This document shows, piece after piece, positions 33,901-44,114 of a DNA stretch of 64,000 bases. Source of the stretch: Zoroaster sp. YZ-2022 (Eukaryota > Echinodermata > Asteroidea > Forcipulatida > Zoroasteridae); assembly GCA_029582265.1 (NCBI GenBank), contig JAQQFT010000023.1:3001071-3065070 (forward strand). The letters are read 5' to 3'. The number at the start of each line of letters is the position of its first letter. The first letter of the stretch is position 1. Made by a program: the position numbers and the translations under genes. Below the pieces are notes generated by a model. It was not told the DNA's origin and made no database searches. It saw only the letters and a list, made by a program, of their open reading frames with translations.

Positions 33901-34607
33901 GGTTTCCTAGGGACACTGGTAAAATAATCATTTAGAGGTTTTTTACCCTTTTTCCCTCCGAAATGTTTTGTCCCCTTCCCTACCCCCACGGGCCTTTTTG
34001 ATGACATCCCAAAATCAGCTGGGTGGAGATCAACCCTTGCTGAGGGTGAAAGGACGTAAGGCGCATGGTGCCCTGATGGTCCGGAAACCTGGGCGTTTTC
34101 AACCTCTTTCCCAATTTCTCGACTGATGGAAAAAATTTGAATATGGGAAGGGGGAATTCCCAAAGGGCAGAAGTTTAAAGCTTTTTGGGGCCCCAAAAAG
34201 GTAAATAATTTTTTTTTGGGGATTAACAATTTGGATATTAACTGCATTATTAATTAAATATTACTTTTTTGTAGACAGTAAACGGGTGACAACCCCATCT
34301 GATTTTCTGTTTCCCGTTTTAACCATTTGGGGAAAAAAAAGTTTTTCCCGGGCCCCCAATTTCGGTTTTTTTTCCCAAACACGTTAATGGAAGCTTCCCC
34401 AGTTTTTGTTTCGTCTTCTGAGCATGTCACCTTTCCCTGGCTGGCGAAAATGCATATAAATATTCCGGGTTTTTTCCATTTGGGGTGTATAGATCCCCTC
34501 CAATCCCTGGTGCAAAAAAAAAAATTGGGTATACCGGGTGGGGAAAAATGGTTAACTTGATGTTTTTCATTCTTCATTTTATTTTTTAAAGTTGAAACCA
34601 AAACCAT
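33882..34607 (-). other. Two adjacent minus-strand open frames, unrecognised
   Basis: Open frames at 34254-34607 (117 codons) and 33882-34247 (121 codons) lie end to end on minus. Parts look compositionally protein-like, for example PSGHHAPYVLSPSARVDLHP in the second and FASQGKVTCSEDETKTG in the first. Poly-F/K stretches mark inflated homopolymers. No domain is recognised and no start, splice sites or promoter are evident. They could be remnants of one coding region broken by errors, or chance frames. Function unknown. Confidence 0.25.
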
Positions 34608-36159
34608 TTTTTAAATCTCAATAGTTTATATGTTCGTAACTGAATTTTTAACTTAACTGAGCAGTGATATTTAATAGGGGGGACCTTTTTTAAAAACGGC
34701 CAAAAATAAAACCTCAAAACGGAAAAATTCCAAAAAGGGTCAGCTGAGGTCATAAGACAAAAAAATGCGAAAATATTTCAAAAAATTGAAAATATTCCAA
34801 AAAATGCGGTTAAAAACTGATATTTTAGGGACTTTCCCCAATTTTAAGACAAAAAATGAGGTTAAAAAAAGTTGAAAAAAAGCCCCCAAAAAGAAACCCC
34901 TGTTTTTTTGATTCCCTGGTCTTTTTCTGGGGAAAAATGTTTTTTTTTTTTAAAAGACTTAGCAAAAGATCAATTTTTAGGGGCGTGGCTTATAATCTTA
35001 TGTCGTCATAATATTATTTTTGAGGGAGGAGGAGGTATAATAAAGAAAATGTTAGTTATAAAAGTGAGGAATATATTTTGTTTTATTAAAACGTTAGTTA
35101 TAAAAGTGAGGAATATATTTTGTTTTATTTAAAAAAATATTGCTATATAATAAATGGAGATAATTGAAGAAAGAAGAAGAAGATATTTATATCAAATGTT
35201 AAAAATTTAAAATTTAAAAAAATTATATCGGATAAAAAAAATAAAAAATTTAGAGTGGGTCTGGTAAAAAAAGGAAAAAAATTAAAAAATTATTTGGGAG
35301 CGATGAAAAAAAGAAAATAAAAAAATTATTTTTTAAAGGGAGTTATTCCTTGTGAATGGCTTTTTTGTTGGTAAAACCAAGTGTTCTCCTTTAAAAGGGG
35401 TGTGGAAAGAAAATTTAGTCTACATTGGGTTTCCTTTTTAAGCAAAGGGAAACGTATTCCCCTGCGTGTAAAAAGTGAAAAAAGGAAAAAAGGGATCAAC
35501 AAAATTTTTCCAAGGAAAAAAATTAAAACGTTATAAAAATTTAAAAAATTGTAGAAGGAAAAACTGACGTAATTAATTTTTGAAAAGAAAGGGTTTTGGA
35601 AAAATTTCTTTATAGATTATAAATTATAATTATCTGGGGGGAAAGGGAAACTATCTTTACTAAACTTTATTTTTCCCTGAAGGGGTATAAAATTTATTTA
35701 CAGAAAGTTTTTTTAAATTTAAAGTTTTTCTAAAAAATTTTTTTTCTGCTTTTTAATGAATTTAGGGTTGTTTAGCTGGTAAAAGATCTTTTTTGGGTTA
35801 GGGTTTTGTTGTTTCATTTGAATTTTTATCATTTATACGGTAAAAATTCTTTTGTTAATAACCGTCTTAATCGCTTTAGAAAGCGTGGTTTCGATGTTTG
35901 ATTTAGATAAAGCTAATTTTTTTCTCTGTTTTTTTGCTTTTTATAAATTTAGTTTTGGGAAAATCTCCCGGAACCCCTAACCACCCCCGGGTCCGGGTTT
36001 TTCGGGGGTGATAGTGCTAATCAACGACCCTGCTCCCAACTAATGGGGGTTTCTACGATAGTATGGGTTAATAATTTTATTATATTTTTTAACAGTTTCA
36101 CGATGTTTATTTCTTTTTGTAATTTTTTTTTAATTTTTCTTTTTTTTTAAACGAAACTG
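34608..36159. other. No gene recognised; AT-rich, low accuracy
   Basis: Contains a 43-bp direct duplication at about 35048-35130 (AAAGTGAGGAATATATTTTG in both units) and purine-rich runs. No gene supported. Confidence 0.45.
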
Positions 36160-36275
36160 AAGGGTTTTCGGAATGATTTATAACCTGATGAGCAGGGTAA
36201 AAAATTTGTTAGTACCAGTTTGGTGGATCGTGCTATATATAAGTCACATTATTATTTTTTTTATTTTATTATTGA
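36160..36275 (+). mobile_element. SINE 3' fragment
   Basis: GGTTTTCGGAATGATTTATA, a degraded TAGTACCAGTTTGGTGGAT, and a CATTATTATT tail mark the 3' end of the common SINE. Confidence 0.65.
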
Positions 36276-36420
36276 TTTAATTTTTCCCTACACCGGGTGT
36301 ATAGCACTGTTCTCAGTGCTTTGGGTTTTTTGAAAAAAAAATCACAGGGCCTCGGGGTTAAACCCCCACCCCTTTCTTACTATGAGCTTTAACCTCCGAC
36401 CAGGCCCCTTTTGGGGCTAG
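36275..36420 (-). mobile_element. SINE-like family B copy
   Basis: GGGTGTATAGCACTGTTCTC, ATCACAGGGCCTCGGGGTTA and TTTAACCTCCGACCAGGC match the other reverse family B copies. It directly follows a forward SINE tail. Confidence 0.55.
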
Positions 36421-36649
36421 AATCCCTTGGGGGTGTTCCCCCGTATATATATATATAGGTTTGAGCTGGTGGGCGCTCGGTGGTGGGGGTTTGGGTGCGG
36501 GAGGCGTGTTCTCCCCCGGTTCCGTGTAGACACAGGCCCCGGCCTGTTTCTTCCCTCATTTCCTTGGTTTTCTCCCGGGGAAATTTCCAACCTATATTAT
36601 TATTATTTTAAACCTGTTTAATTGCCCTTTTTTTGTTTTGTGTCCATAA

Positions 36650-36940
36650 ATTTTAATAATAATGTGGACATTAAAGGGGTTCCCCTGGTGGTGTCAAAGG
36701 CGCGTTTTATACCCCGCTAAATATAAATCATTCCTGAAACCATCTCAGCTCCCCGGGATATACAGCTCATGTGCCATTACAAGGGGCATATAGGGCAATC
36801 AACCAACTCTCCCTCATGGTCCGTTTTAAACCCCTGGGGGAAGGCTTTGGTTAAAATTTGCTCAAGGACACAAGTGTCACGGGGTTGAACCCCCTTCTGC
36901 TCACCCGAACTTGAGTCGTGCTAGACCTCGGGCCCCACCT
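36650..36940 (-). mobile_element. tRNA-derived SINE
   Basis: Minus-strand copy: AATAATAATGTGGACAT tail, ATTCCTGAAACCATCTCAGC, GCTCAAGGACACAAGTGTCA, then a head with CGAACTTGAGTCGTGCTAGA. Homopolymer errors are frequent. Confidence 0.78.
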
Positions 36941-37299
36941 CCACATACATTGCCCCTTCTCATCTGCTCGTTACCCCGTTAAATTTACCTTTGGGGAACA
37001 AATGTGTGAATATAATTCGTCCTGGGCGGTTAAAAGGGTTTAACCCCTCTTACACATAGGCCCTGATACAAAATTTTCTCTTGAGCAACCATACCATATA
37101 CAAGCCTGCTGTACTTTCCAAAATAATCCAAAAACAACTGTTGGCCCCAAGGCCCTGTAAATGTTTGAACAATTAAAAGGGCCCGTTATCAATGGAGACC
37201 ACTTTCAACTCTCAGTTGTGACGTGCCGAAGGGTAACCATAGGAGGCCCTGGCAACGCTAATGGCTTAGTGGCCTGAATGGGGTTTTTTCAAAATTGCA
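36941..37299. other. No gene recognised up to the gap
   Basis: Low-accuracy sequence ending at the scaffold gap. Nothing supported. Confidence 0.45.
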
Positions 37300-37799
37300 N
37301 NNNNNNNNNNNNNNNNNNNNNNNNNNNNNNNNNNNNNNNNNNNNNNNNNNNNNNNNNNNNNNNNNNNNNNNNNNNNNNNNNNNNNNNNNNNNNNNNNNNN
37401 NNNNNNNNNNNNNNNNNNNNNNNNNNNNNNNNNNNNNNNNNNNNNNNNNNNNNNNNNNNNNNNNNNNNNNNNNNNNNNNNNNNNNNNNNNNNNNNNNNNN
37501 NNNNNNNNNNNNNNNNNNNNNNNNNNNNNNNNNNNNNNNNNNNNNNNNNNNNNNNNNNNNNNNNNNNNNNNNNNNNNNNNNNNNNNNNNNNNNNNNNNNN
37601 NNNNNNNNNNNNNNNNNNNNNNNNNNNNNNNNNNNNNNNNNNNNNNNNNNNNNNNNNNNNNNNNNNNNNNNNNNNNNNNNNNNNNNNNNNNNNNNNNNNN
37701 NNNNNNNNNNNNNNNNNNNNNNNNNNNNNNNNNNNNNNNNNNNNNNNNNNNNNNNNNNNNNNNNNNNNNNNNNNNNNNNNNNNNNNNNNNNNNNNNNNN
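37300..37799. other. Assembly gap, 500 N
   Basis: Exactly 500 unknown bases, which looks like a fixed-size scaffolding gap with no information about true distance. ORFs through it are meaningless. Sequence quality improves sharply on the right side. Confidence 0.99.
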
Positions 37800-38055
37800 T
37801 TTAGTTTTAAGTATAAGAGCAACTAGTCTGAATATAAAGTGCAAGAGATTTTACAATGCCTTTTATTCTCGCTTTATGATAAGACTGACAGTTGGTTTTG
37901 TTTTAAGTATAAAGAGAGCAGAGTCTTAATATAAAGAGGTGCAGAGATTTACAATGCCTTTATTCTCGCTATAAGACTGATTTTTTTATTTTAAGTGTAA
38001 AGAGCGAGGTCTGTGAATATGGTGCGAGATTTACAATGCCTTTATTCTCCTTAAG
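37800..38055. repeat. ~90-bp tandem repeat next to the gap, three units
   Basis: Units share TTTTAAGTATAAAGAG, GTCTGAATATAAAG(T)GC and GAGATTTACAATGCCTTTAT, then TTCTCGCT. The array abuts the N gap and may continue into it, which could explain the assembly break. Confidence 0.85.
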
Positions 38056-39190
38056 AATAGTTAGGAAATTTGGGCAAAAGCAATGTGCTAGGGACTTAAC
38101 CTAACTTCCCTCGCCCCAACACATTAAAACGCCATGATGGCCCCAGACCCAACATTCATTTTGCATACAAGGAGGCCCCGATTTCACATTAACGCCACTG
38201 CTATTTAATAATATGAAACTTAATTTTTATTTTTCAAATTGAATCTCGGGCTCCTAAAATCGCAGTGCCCCCGGGCAACTGCCCAGTGTGCCCATGCGAT
38301 AAGACGGCACTGGGTGGAGGGGGAGGAAGTCCACATTCCCATCAGCTGATATTTTGTATTTATATTTCGTAAGCTTCCTGGCGAGACCATTATACGTTTT
38401 TTATTTGTTTTTTCCATCTGGAATCTGGATCCTCTTTAAAAATCCCAGATCAGTCCCTGGGCTCACTCCACATTTTCCCAATGTTTCCGGTGGAAATTGT
38501 CTCGTGCATGGAAACTTCAAACCCTTCACGTCATTGTTCAGCATAGACTTGCGTCTGTGGCTGCCTCGTCCTCACTCAAGAATTATAATGGGAGAACATT
38601 ACTGACAAACGCTGCCATCTGTCCTCTTTCCAATCGCCGCTTTTCTGAGCTCCGCCCACACTTCTACACCACTCCACTTCGTCACACTATCTGCAACGCA
38701 GTTTGGGGCGACCTCTGCCGGACTCGTACACACGAGCGCACCACATAATGCTTTTCCGTTGTAACCACCTCCCTAAACCAGCAAAATCCTTGGAAACTCT
38801 TTGAATCTGTTTTGAATTTGAACATTTAGAAAAGTAGGGTATAGTTGCTTTACGAACTTTCAGAGCGGATATTATAAGAATCCTTAAGTCCAGGGCGCAC
38901 AAGGCATCCCCTGACATAGTATGAGCCTACATCATCACACACAGCGAAAAAAAAGACCAGCGCAGAAGTGGAGGAGGCCATGAGATCGTTTACCAGCACT
39001 CAGTTCTGTTATTTGTGTCATATGAAAATGTAAAATTTTCATTTTAGGACTTTATACCAATATTCATACTTTTTGCTTGGGTTGGCTAAAAGCAACAACA
39101 GGTTCCCAGGGCAAACCACTGGGGAGAAAAGCGTATGAGGCCAGGTGGACCCAGGGGAAGCAGTGGGTAGAAGTAGTGGGGTGGGGGAAG
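38056..39190. other. No gene recognised
   Basis: Mostly unique sequence. Near 38255-38320 there is a CCCGGGCAACTGCCCAGTGT stretch of the kind seen at the ends of small non-autonomous DNA elements, but no partner end was found. Overlapping 83-codon frames at 38354-38605 and 38497-38748 have no recognisable domain. Confidence 0.45.
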
Positions 39191-39531
39191 GAAGGGTGAC
39201 ATGGGTGGTAGAGGTAGGGGCTAGGGGTAGGGTAAATATAGACAAATTATCCACAGACCTCAAATTAATTTTGTAATTTTTAAAAGTAAAAACGAATATA
39301 TAATTTCACAGACACTCGGAAAGCACGAGTACGCAGTGCTGGCACACACACGTCAATATAGGGCAAATTAAATCAATTGTTTATGACCTGATGCAGGGTT
39401 ATTTATTGTAGAGATGTAATATTCTACTTGGGAAGACCTTACCAGTCCTTATGTGTACCTCGTGCCCTGACATTAAACGTCACCCGGGCACTCCAGAGAC
39501 GTAGTGTGGGGTCAACCTTTAATATTATTAA

Positions 39532-39771
39532 GTAAGACTAATTGCGGTGACACCATGTGGAATCTCAATTGAGTAGTAATTAGTTCTGAAAAGAACTGGA
39601 GGTACAACTCGACGTTTCGATCAGTATGCTCTGATCGTCCTCAGGAGAATGAGGAGCATAATGATCGAAACGTCGAGTTGTACCTCCAGTTCTTCAGGAA
39701 ACTACTCAATTAATTCAGTGGCTGATAATGTCTGTACTATCCTCACCATGTAAAGCTACAAGTTTTACCTG
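39532..39771. mobile_element. Fold-back element with 13-bp TSD and a hammerhead-like motif
   Basis: Flanked by a perfect 13-bp direct repeat TTAATATTATTAA (39519-39531 and 39772-39784). The paralogous block at about 41601 has a single AATATTA there. The two halves are long inverted copies (GGAGGTACAACTCGACGTTT against its reverse complement, with AGAACT and ATTGAGTAGT further out). The TSD length is typical of target-primed retrotransposition, so it may be a pair of inverted terminal repeats from a Penelope-like element. Related sequences are at 31385, 32995 and 58475. Confidence 0.75.
39611..39644 (-). ncRNA. Hammerhead-ribozyme-like motif
   Basis: Minus strand reads CTGAGGA, then CGATCAG, a 6-nt loop AGCATA, CTGATCG, then AAACGTC. 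CTGAGGA fits the hammerhead core CUGANGA. GAAA (its G shared with the stem end) fits the second core, GTC fits the cleavage triplet, and ACGT would be a minimal stem III as known from Penelope-associated hammerheads. Stem II is strong. Irregularities: one extra C before stem II if G is used as G12, and only a short stem I (CTC/GAG). Activity is not shown. Confidence 0.4.
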
Positions 39772-39927
39772 TTAATATTATTAATGAGCACCCCAGATTA
39801 TGTATAATGTAGTCAGTGTTGGTGATGGTCAGTGTTCGTGGTCGGTGTTGGTCACTCTTGGTCGTGGTCATTAATATGCAAATACTCATCAATACATCAT
39901 TATGTGGGGACCAAATGTCCCACGTAT

Positions 39928-40183
39928 ATAATAATAATAATAATAATGTGTGGACTTATATAGCGCACGTGTCCACCAACTAAGTGGTGCTCAAGGCGCA
40001 TTCTTTTTTACGTGCATTACACAACACACGGGACCTACGGCTTTACGTCCCATCCGAAGGACGAAGCAATTATGGTTAAGTACCTTGCTCAAGGACACAA
40101 GTGTCACGACCGGGGCTCGAACTCACACCCTGCTGCTGGCAACACCAGAACTTGAATTCGGTGCGCTAGACCGCACGGCCACA
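39928..40183 (-). mobile_element. tRNA-Leu-like SINE with 6-bp TSD
   Basis: Minus-strand SINE. (ATA)n tail at 39928, then CACCAACTAAGTGGTGCTCA, TGCTCAAGGACACAAGTGTC, box-B-like GGGGCTCGAACTCACACC, and head CACCAGAACTTGAATTCGGT (reverse of a tRNA-Leu-CAA-like anticodon arm) ending GGCCACA. Flanked by ACGTAT at 39922-39927 and 40184-40189. Paralogous blocks lack it. It is shorter than the 43520 copy and has a different middle (GGACCTACGGCTTTACGTCC). Confidence 0.9.
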
Positions 40184-40670
40184 ACGTATGGTGGCTAAGA
40201 GAGCCCTCACAAATCAGGCAAACGTTCTGACCCCTATGTGAACAAGTCGTTTAAAACACAGCACGGCAGAAATCCAATCGGTCCAGCAATTTTGGCTGCA
40301 ATTGGACATCGTTTCTTAGCAATAAGTAAATAAATAAATAAACAAATGATCGTTTACTAGCAAAATAAAGTACTGTGAAAACAGAAATATCTTAAATGTC
40401 GGACTTTTCTTGGATTTCCCCACACTCCTTAATTCTGGATCCGCCCTAGTTGACCTTTGTTTCCCCACTGCACAGTGTTTTCAATTTTCAATTTGATGAA
40501 CCCGGCCTGCTTTATTTAGTGAACAATGAAGGAAGATTTATATTGAACAAAAAGTAATTTGCTTTTGTATAATAATGACTGCTTCTTTGAGCCAACCCAT
40601 CAATTAGTGTCACACGTACTTCAGTACACTGCATGTATTTATGGATGAAGGAAAGGATATATGGAAAAAC

Positions 40671-40686
40671 AGGGGCGGATTGAGAA
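40671..40686 (+). repeat. hAT-type terminal-like motif CAGGGGCGGATTGAG
   Basis: CAGGGGCGGATTGAG here, related GGGCGGATCGAG at about 43067 and GAGCGGATCGAGG at about 49266, with CTGGATCCGCCCTAG facing out at about 40436 and 42815. Such CAGGGGCGGATC ends are common on hAT-like non-autonomous elements. The repeat blocks may therefore contain or be bounded by such elements, but exact ends and 8-bp duplications were not established. Confidence 0.4.
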
Positions 40687-40844
40687 TGGCTTAAAAGGGG
40701 GCATATGGATAAATAAATATTGGAAATTTGTAACTTCCATGTAAAATAATGAGTTAGTAGCAAGATGAAAGGGGAAAGAAACAACGTTTCTATACTTTTG
40801 ACTTTGTCCAATAGGGTATGGCGTACATTCTTAACATTTAATCC

Positions 40845-40912
40845 ATTAATAGATATATCTCTATTGTTAATAGAGATATCTCTATTAATAATAGAGATAT
40901 CTCTATTAATTC
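40845..40912. repeat. Tandem palindromes AGAGATATCTCT
   Basis: Two perfect copies of AATAGAGATATCTCTATT and a third partial one, head to tail, each self-complementary. It lies just before the shared AACAGCGCGGTTACCAAACA block and is absent at the paralogous position near 51300. Confidence 0.8.
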
Positions 40913-41490
40913 AACAGCGCGGTTACCAAACAATGGTAGATTATTTATTTTTGAAAAGGTTTTCATAAAAACAACCTCTTGGATGCTCGTATTTCAGTAG
41001 TAATATTACAACCACGACATCGGCGCCGACTGGTTCCACGTATTAGGCCAAAAGTCTCGGTTTCTGGTTATGGGTCGGCTTCAAAATCGGTGAGGTGACG
41101 CGCTTTTAAAAAAAGATTGCCAACCATTGAAATACGTGATGAGCCTACATGTATACGCGGTTATTGAAACCAGACCAAATTCCCATACACAAAAGTACGG
41201 TGGCTAAGAGAGGCCACACAAATGAGGTAAATACCCTTTGTGAAAAAGTTGTTTAAAAACACTGCATGGCAGAATTTCACGCGGGTCTGAGGCGACGCGC
41301 GCAGAGACCAGAAACAGGAGACTTTTGGCCTTAGCATCTTGCCGTCAATTAAAGAGACAAGGTACCAGACTGCATCCACGCACATATCGCTAATATTACT
41401 GTGGAAAACATACGACTAGTCTAAGCAACCACCTTTTGATTACTTGACTGATTTTAGTTTCAACAATTACAAGATAACAACGTATTTTTC
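40913..41490 (+). repeat. Repeat block W, copy 1
   Basis: Direct copy of 51305-51720. Shared strings: AGCGCGGTTACCAAACAATG, GACATCGGCGCCGACTGGTT, CACGTATTAGGCCAAAAG, GGTCGGCTTCAAAATCGGT. Short ORFs (for example 41161-41385 minus) have no recognisable function. Confidence 0.85.
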
Positions 41491-43400
41491 AGGGTTGTTA
41501 CTGTGAATGTATATTCTACTTTAGGAAGACCTTACCAGTCATGTGTGCCTCGTATCGTGACATTACGTCACCCACTCAGAGACTTTGTGGGTCTACCTTT
41601 AATATTAACAGCACCCCAGATTATATATAATGTAGTCAGTGTTGGTGATGGTCAGGGTTGGTCCTCTTGATCACGGTCATTATTAATATGCAAATACTCA
41701 TGAATACATCATACGCAGGGACCAAATTCCCATGTACAAAGTATGTTTGCTAATGGCCCTGTCACACTGTTGCGTATCGTACTAGCGTATGCCAGCGTAT
41801 GAAAATTATCACTCATACGCTGGTATACGCATACGCTATGAGGGGTACGTTAGGCATAGGTTGTATACGTTAAAAGCACGCTGGTATAAGCTGGCATACG
41901 CTGGGAAAGCGAAATAAATTTTTAAGCATGCTTACAAAAAATTTGTGCGTATGCGGACGTATGGTTAATACGCTAAGCATACTCTGGGCATACGCTGAAT
42001 ACGCTAGAGGTACGATATGGGTACGTTACTCATAGGTCCAAGTACGCTGGACATAAGTTGCCATACGTTGGCATGAAGGTGTACCTTACAGCTAACTTAT
42101 TGATAGCAGCGCATTGAAAGGCCGCCGATTATAGGCACTTTGTCACGTGATGAGCAGATAGGCGGTACGCTGGGCATGCGCAGTTCGCACGCTACTCATA
42201 CGCTAGCCATACGCAGAGTACGCTGGCCATACACGCTGGTCATACGCTGTTCATACGCTGACATTTGCTGACATTCGCTGTCCATACGCTGTCTATACGC
42301 TTGCCATACGCTACTCATAGGTTCAATACGGTAGTATGCACAATTCTGTATTTTCAAGGGCTTTTTGTGCGTATGAAAATTATATTATCAATTTTCATAC
42401 GCAACTCTTACGTTTCTCTCATACGCAACAGTGTGACAGGGCCATAAGAGAGGCCGCACAAATCGGGCAAACGTTTATAACCCTATGTGAAAAAAGTCAT
42501 TTAAAACACAGCAGGGCAGAATTCCAATCGATCCAGCAATTTTGGCTGCAATTGGACATTGTTTCTTAGCAAAAAAATAAAACAATTAAATAAAAATGCC
42601 AATGCAGAGACCAGAATCCGGAGACATTTTTTGGCCTAAAGGCACTATACGCAAAAATCAACAAGAAAAGATTAAAAAAGCTGTATTTAGCGGAAGGTGA
42701 GGGGGCCGGGGGACCACAAATGATCATCTACTTTTTAAAATAAAGTACTGTGAAAAGAGAAATATCTGAGATTTCGGACTCCTCTTGGATTTTCCCCCAC
42801 ACTCAGCAATTCTGGATCCGCCCTAGTTGACCCTTTGTTCCTCACTGCGAGTATTTTCAATTTTCAATTTTATGAACCTGCTTTATTTAGTGAACAATGA
42901 AGGATGATTTATATTGAACAAAAAGTAATTAGCTTTTGAGTTATAACAACTGTTTCTCTGAGCCAACACATCAATTAGTGTCACACGTACTTCTTGTACA
43001 CTGCATGCACAAGGATTGGCCGGGTATTTAGGGATGAAGGAAAAGGATATTATGTGGAAAATAAGGGCGGATCGAGTGGCTTAAAAGAGGCATATGGATA
43101 AATAAATATTGGAAATTTGTAACTTCCATGTAAAATAATGAGTTAGTAGCAAGATGAAAGAAACAACTTTTGTATACTTTTGACTTTGCTCAATAGGGCC
43201 TATAAATAAACAATAATTTCTGAAAATATAAAATAATATTGTAGAAAATATAGAAACAGCCGTCGTGTCAGACGAAATGTAAAACTGAGTTTGACACGCT
43301 AAACTTTTCATCAGCTAAATCAATAAAACCGACATAATAATCGTTATGACAATACATGGTTTTAAGTAAAACTCATCAACAATCCACAAAAGGACAACAA
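41490..43400 (+). repeat. Composite repeat block, copy b
   Basis: Matches 39190-40830 and 51700-55990, with the 691-bp Harbinger-type MITE inserted at 41754. The other insertions seen in copies a and c are absent, so it serves as their empty-site reference. Confidence 0.82.
41754..42444. mobile_element. 691-bp Harbinger-type MITE with CATACGC-rich interior
   Basis: Terminal inverted repeats TGGCCCTGTCACACTGTTGC / GCAACAGTGTGACAGGGCCA (over 20 bp, extending into GTAT/ATAC). TAA target duplications lie at 41751-41753 and 42445-42447. Paralogous sites at about 40193 and 41203 read GGCTAAGAGAG without it. A 3-bp TAA duplication suits PIF/Harbinger-like transposition (inference). The interior has more than 20 CATACGC/GCGTATG motifs on both strands, possible subterminal binding sites. 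No transposase ORF. Confidence 0.88.
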
Positions 43401-44100
43401 ATTAATATTTCAAGTTTTTCGACGACAATGAATGGTAACTTTGCATCAAATTGCACTAAACACGACAAATTTCAATCAAACCACTGGAGTCAAATTGATC
43501 GAATCTGCCATTGGTGTGTCGTGGCCGAGCGGTCTAGCTTACCGGATTCAAGTTCTGGTGTTAACAACATAATGTGGGTTCGAATCACGGCCGTGACCTT
43601 GTCCTTGAGCGAACACTTAATCATAATTGCTTCTCTCACCCAGGGGTTAAATGGGTACCTGTGAAGGCAGAGTTGGTTTGCTCTATATGCGCTAGAAATG
43701 GCAGCAATTGGGCTGTATACTCCCCAGGGAGCTGAGATGGTTTCAGGAATGATTTATGAGCCTTATGAGCCTTATGAGCAGGGATAATAATATAATGCGC
43801 CTTGAGCACCACTTAGTTGGTGGATACGTGCGCTATAAATCCACACATTATTATTATTATTATTGTGTAATGGCGCGAAAATCGGCTAGGCTCATTAATA
43901 TGCAAGTACTCATCAATACACCATTCTTGATTTGTGTACCCCTCCGGGCTACATTTCCTCGTCATCCTGGTATACTATGACACAAAGGTGTTCATTTTGG
44001 TGAGGTGGCGGTCCTGTTGTCCGTGGTGAGATCAACAGGCTGTTTAAAAAGGAAAAGAAAAACAAGGAGAAAAAGAAAAACAATTAAATGACAATTTGGT
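42900..44100 (+). repeat. Repeat block Z, copy 1 (contains a SINE)
   Basis: Shares GGATGATTTATATTGAACAA, GGATAAATAAATATTGGAAA and ACAACAAATTAATATTTCAA with 49090-49960, also partly with 40520-40780 and 55440-56040. Interrupted by the SINE at 43520-43860. Confidence 0.8.
43520..43860 (+). mobile_element. Full-length tRNA-Leu-like SINE
   Basis: The best-preserved copy. Head CGTGGCCGAGCGGTCTAGCT (box A), GATTCAAGTTCTGGTG (tRNA-Leu CAA-like anticodon arm), GTGGGTTCGAATCACGG (box B). The body ends CTTGAGCACCACTTAGTTGG, and the tail is (ATT)n. Flanked by TGTGT-like repeats. The paralogue at about 49640 (GCGTGTAATGGCGCGAAATC) lacks it. A local GAGCCTTAT triplication lies near 43758. Confidence 0.92.
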
Positions 44101-44114
44101 GACTCACCCAAACA

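Larger units (their letters stand above)
39190..40830 (+). repeat. Composite repeat block, copy a
   Basis: Diverged direct copy of a block also found at 41490-43200 and 51700-55650. The start is also at 50225-50430. Landmarks: ACAGACACTCGGAAAGCA, GAAGACCTTACCAGTC, GAGCACCCCAGATTATGTAT, TTGGCTGCAATTGGACATCG, TTCTGGATCCGCCCTAG. This copy carries the fold-back element (39532-39771) and a SINE (39928-40183). Confidence 0.82.

Noticed and set aside
37266..37844. Open frames through the N run
   Set aside because: They consist almost entirely of unknown bases in an assembly gap.
38497..38748. Transposase or RT fragment in the SLKNYNGRTLLTNAA frame
   Set aside because: No catalytic motif or ordered family landmarks; overlaps another frame of similar length.
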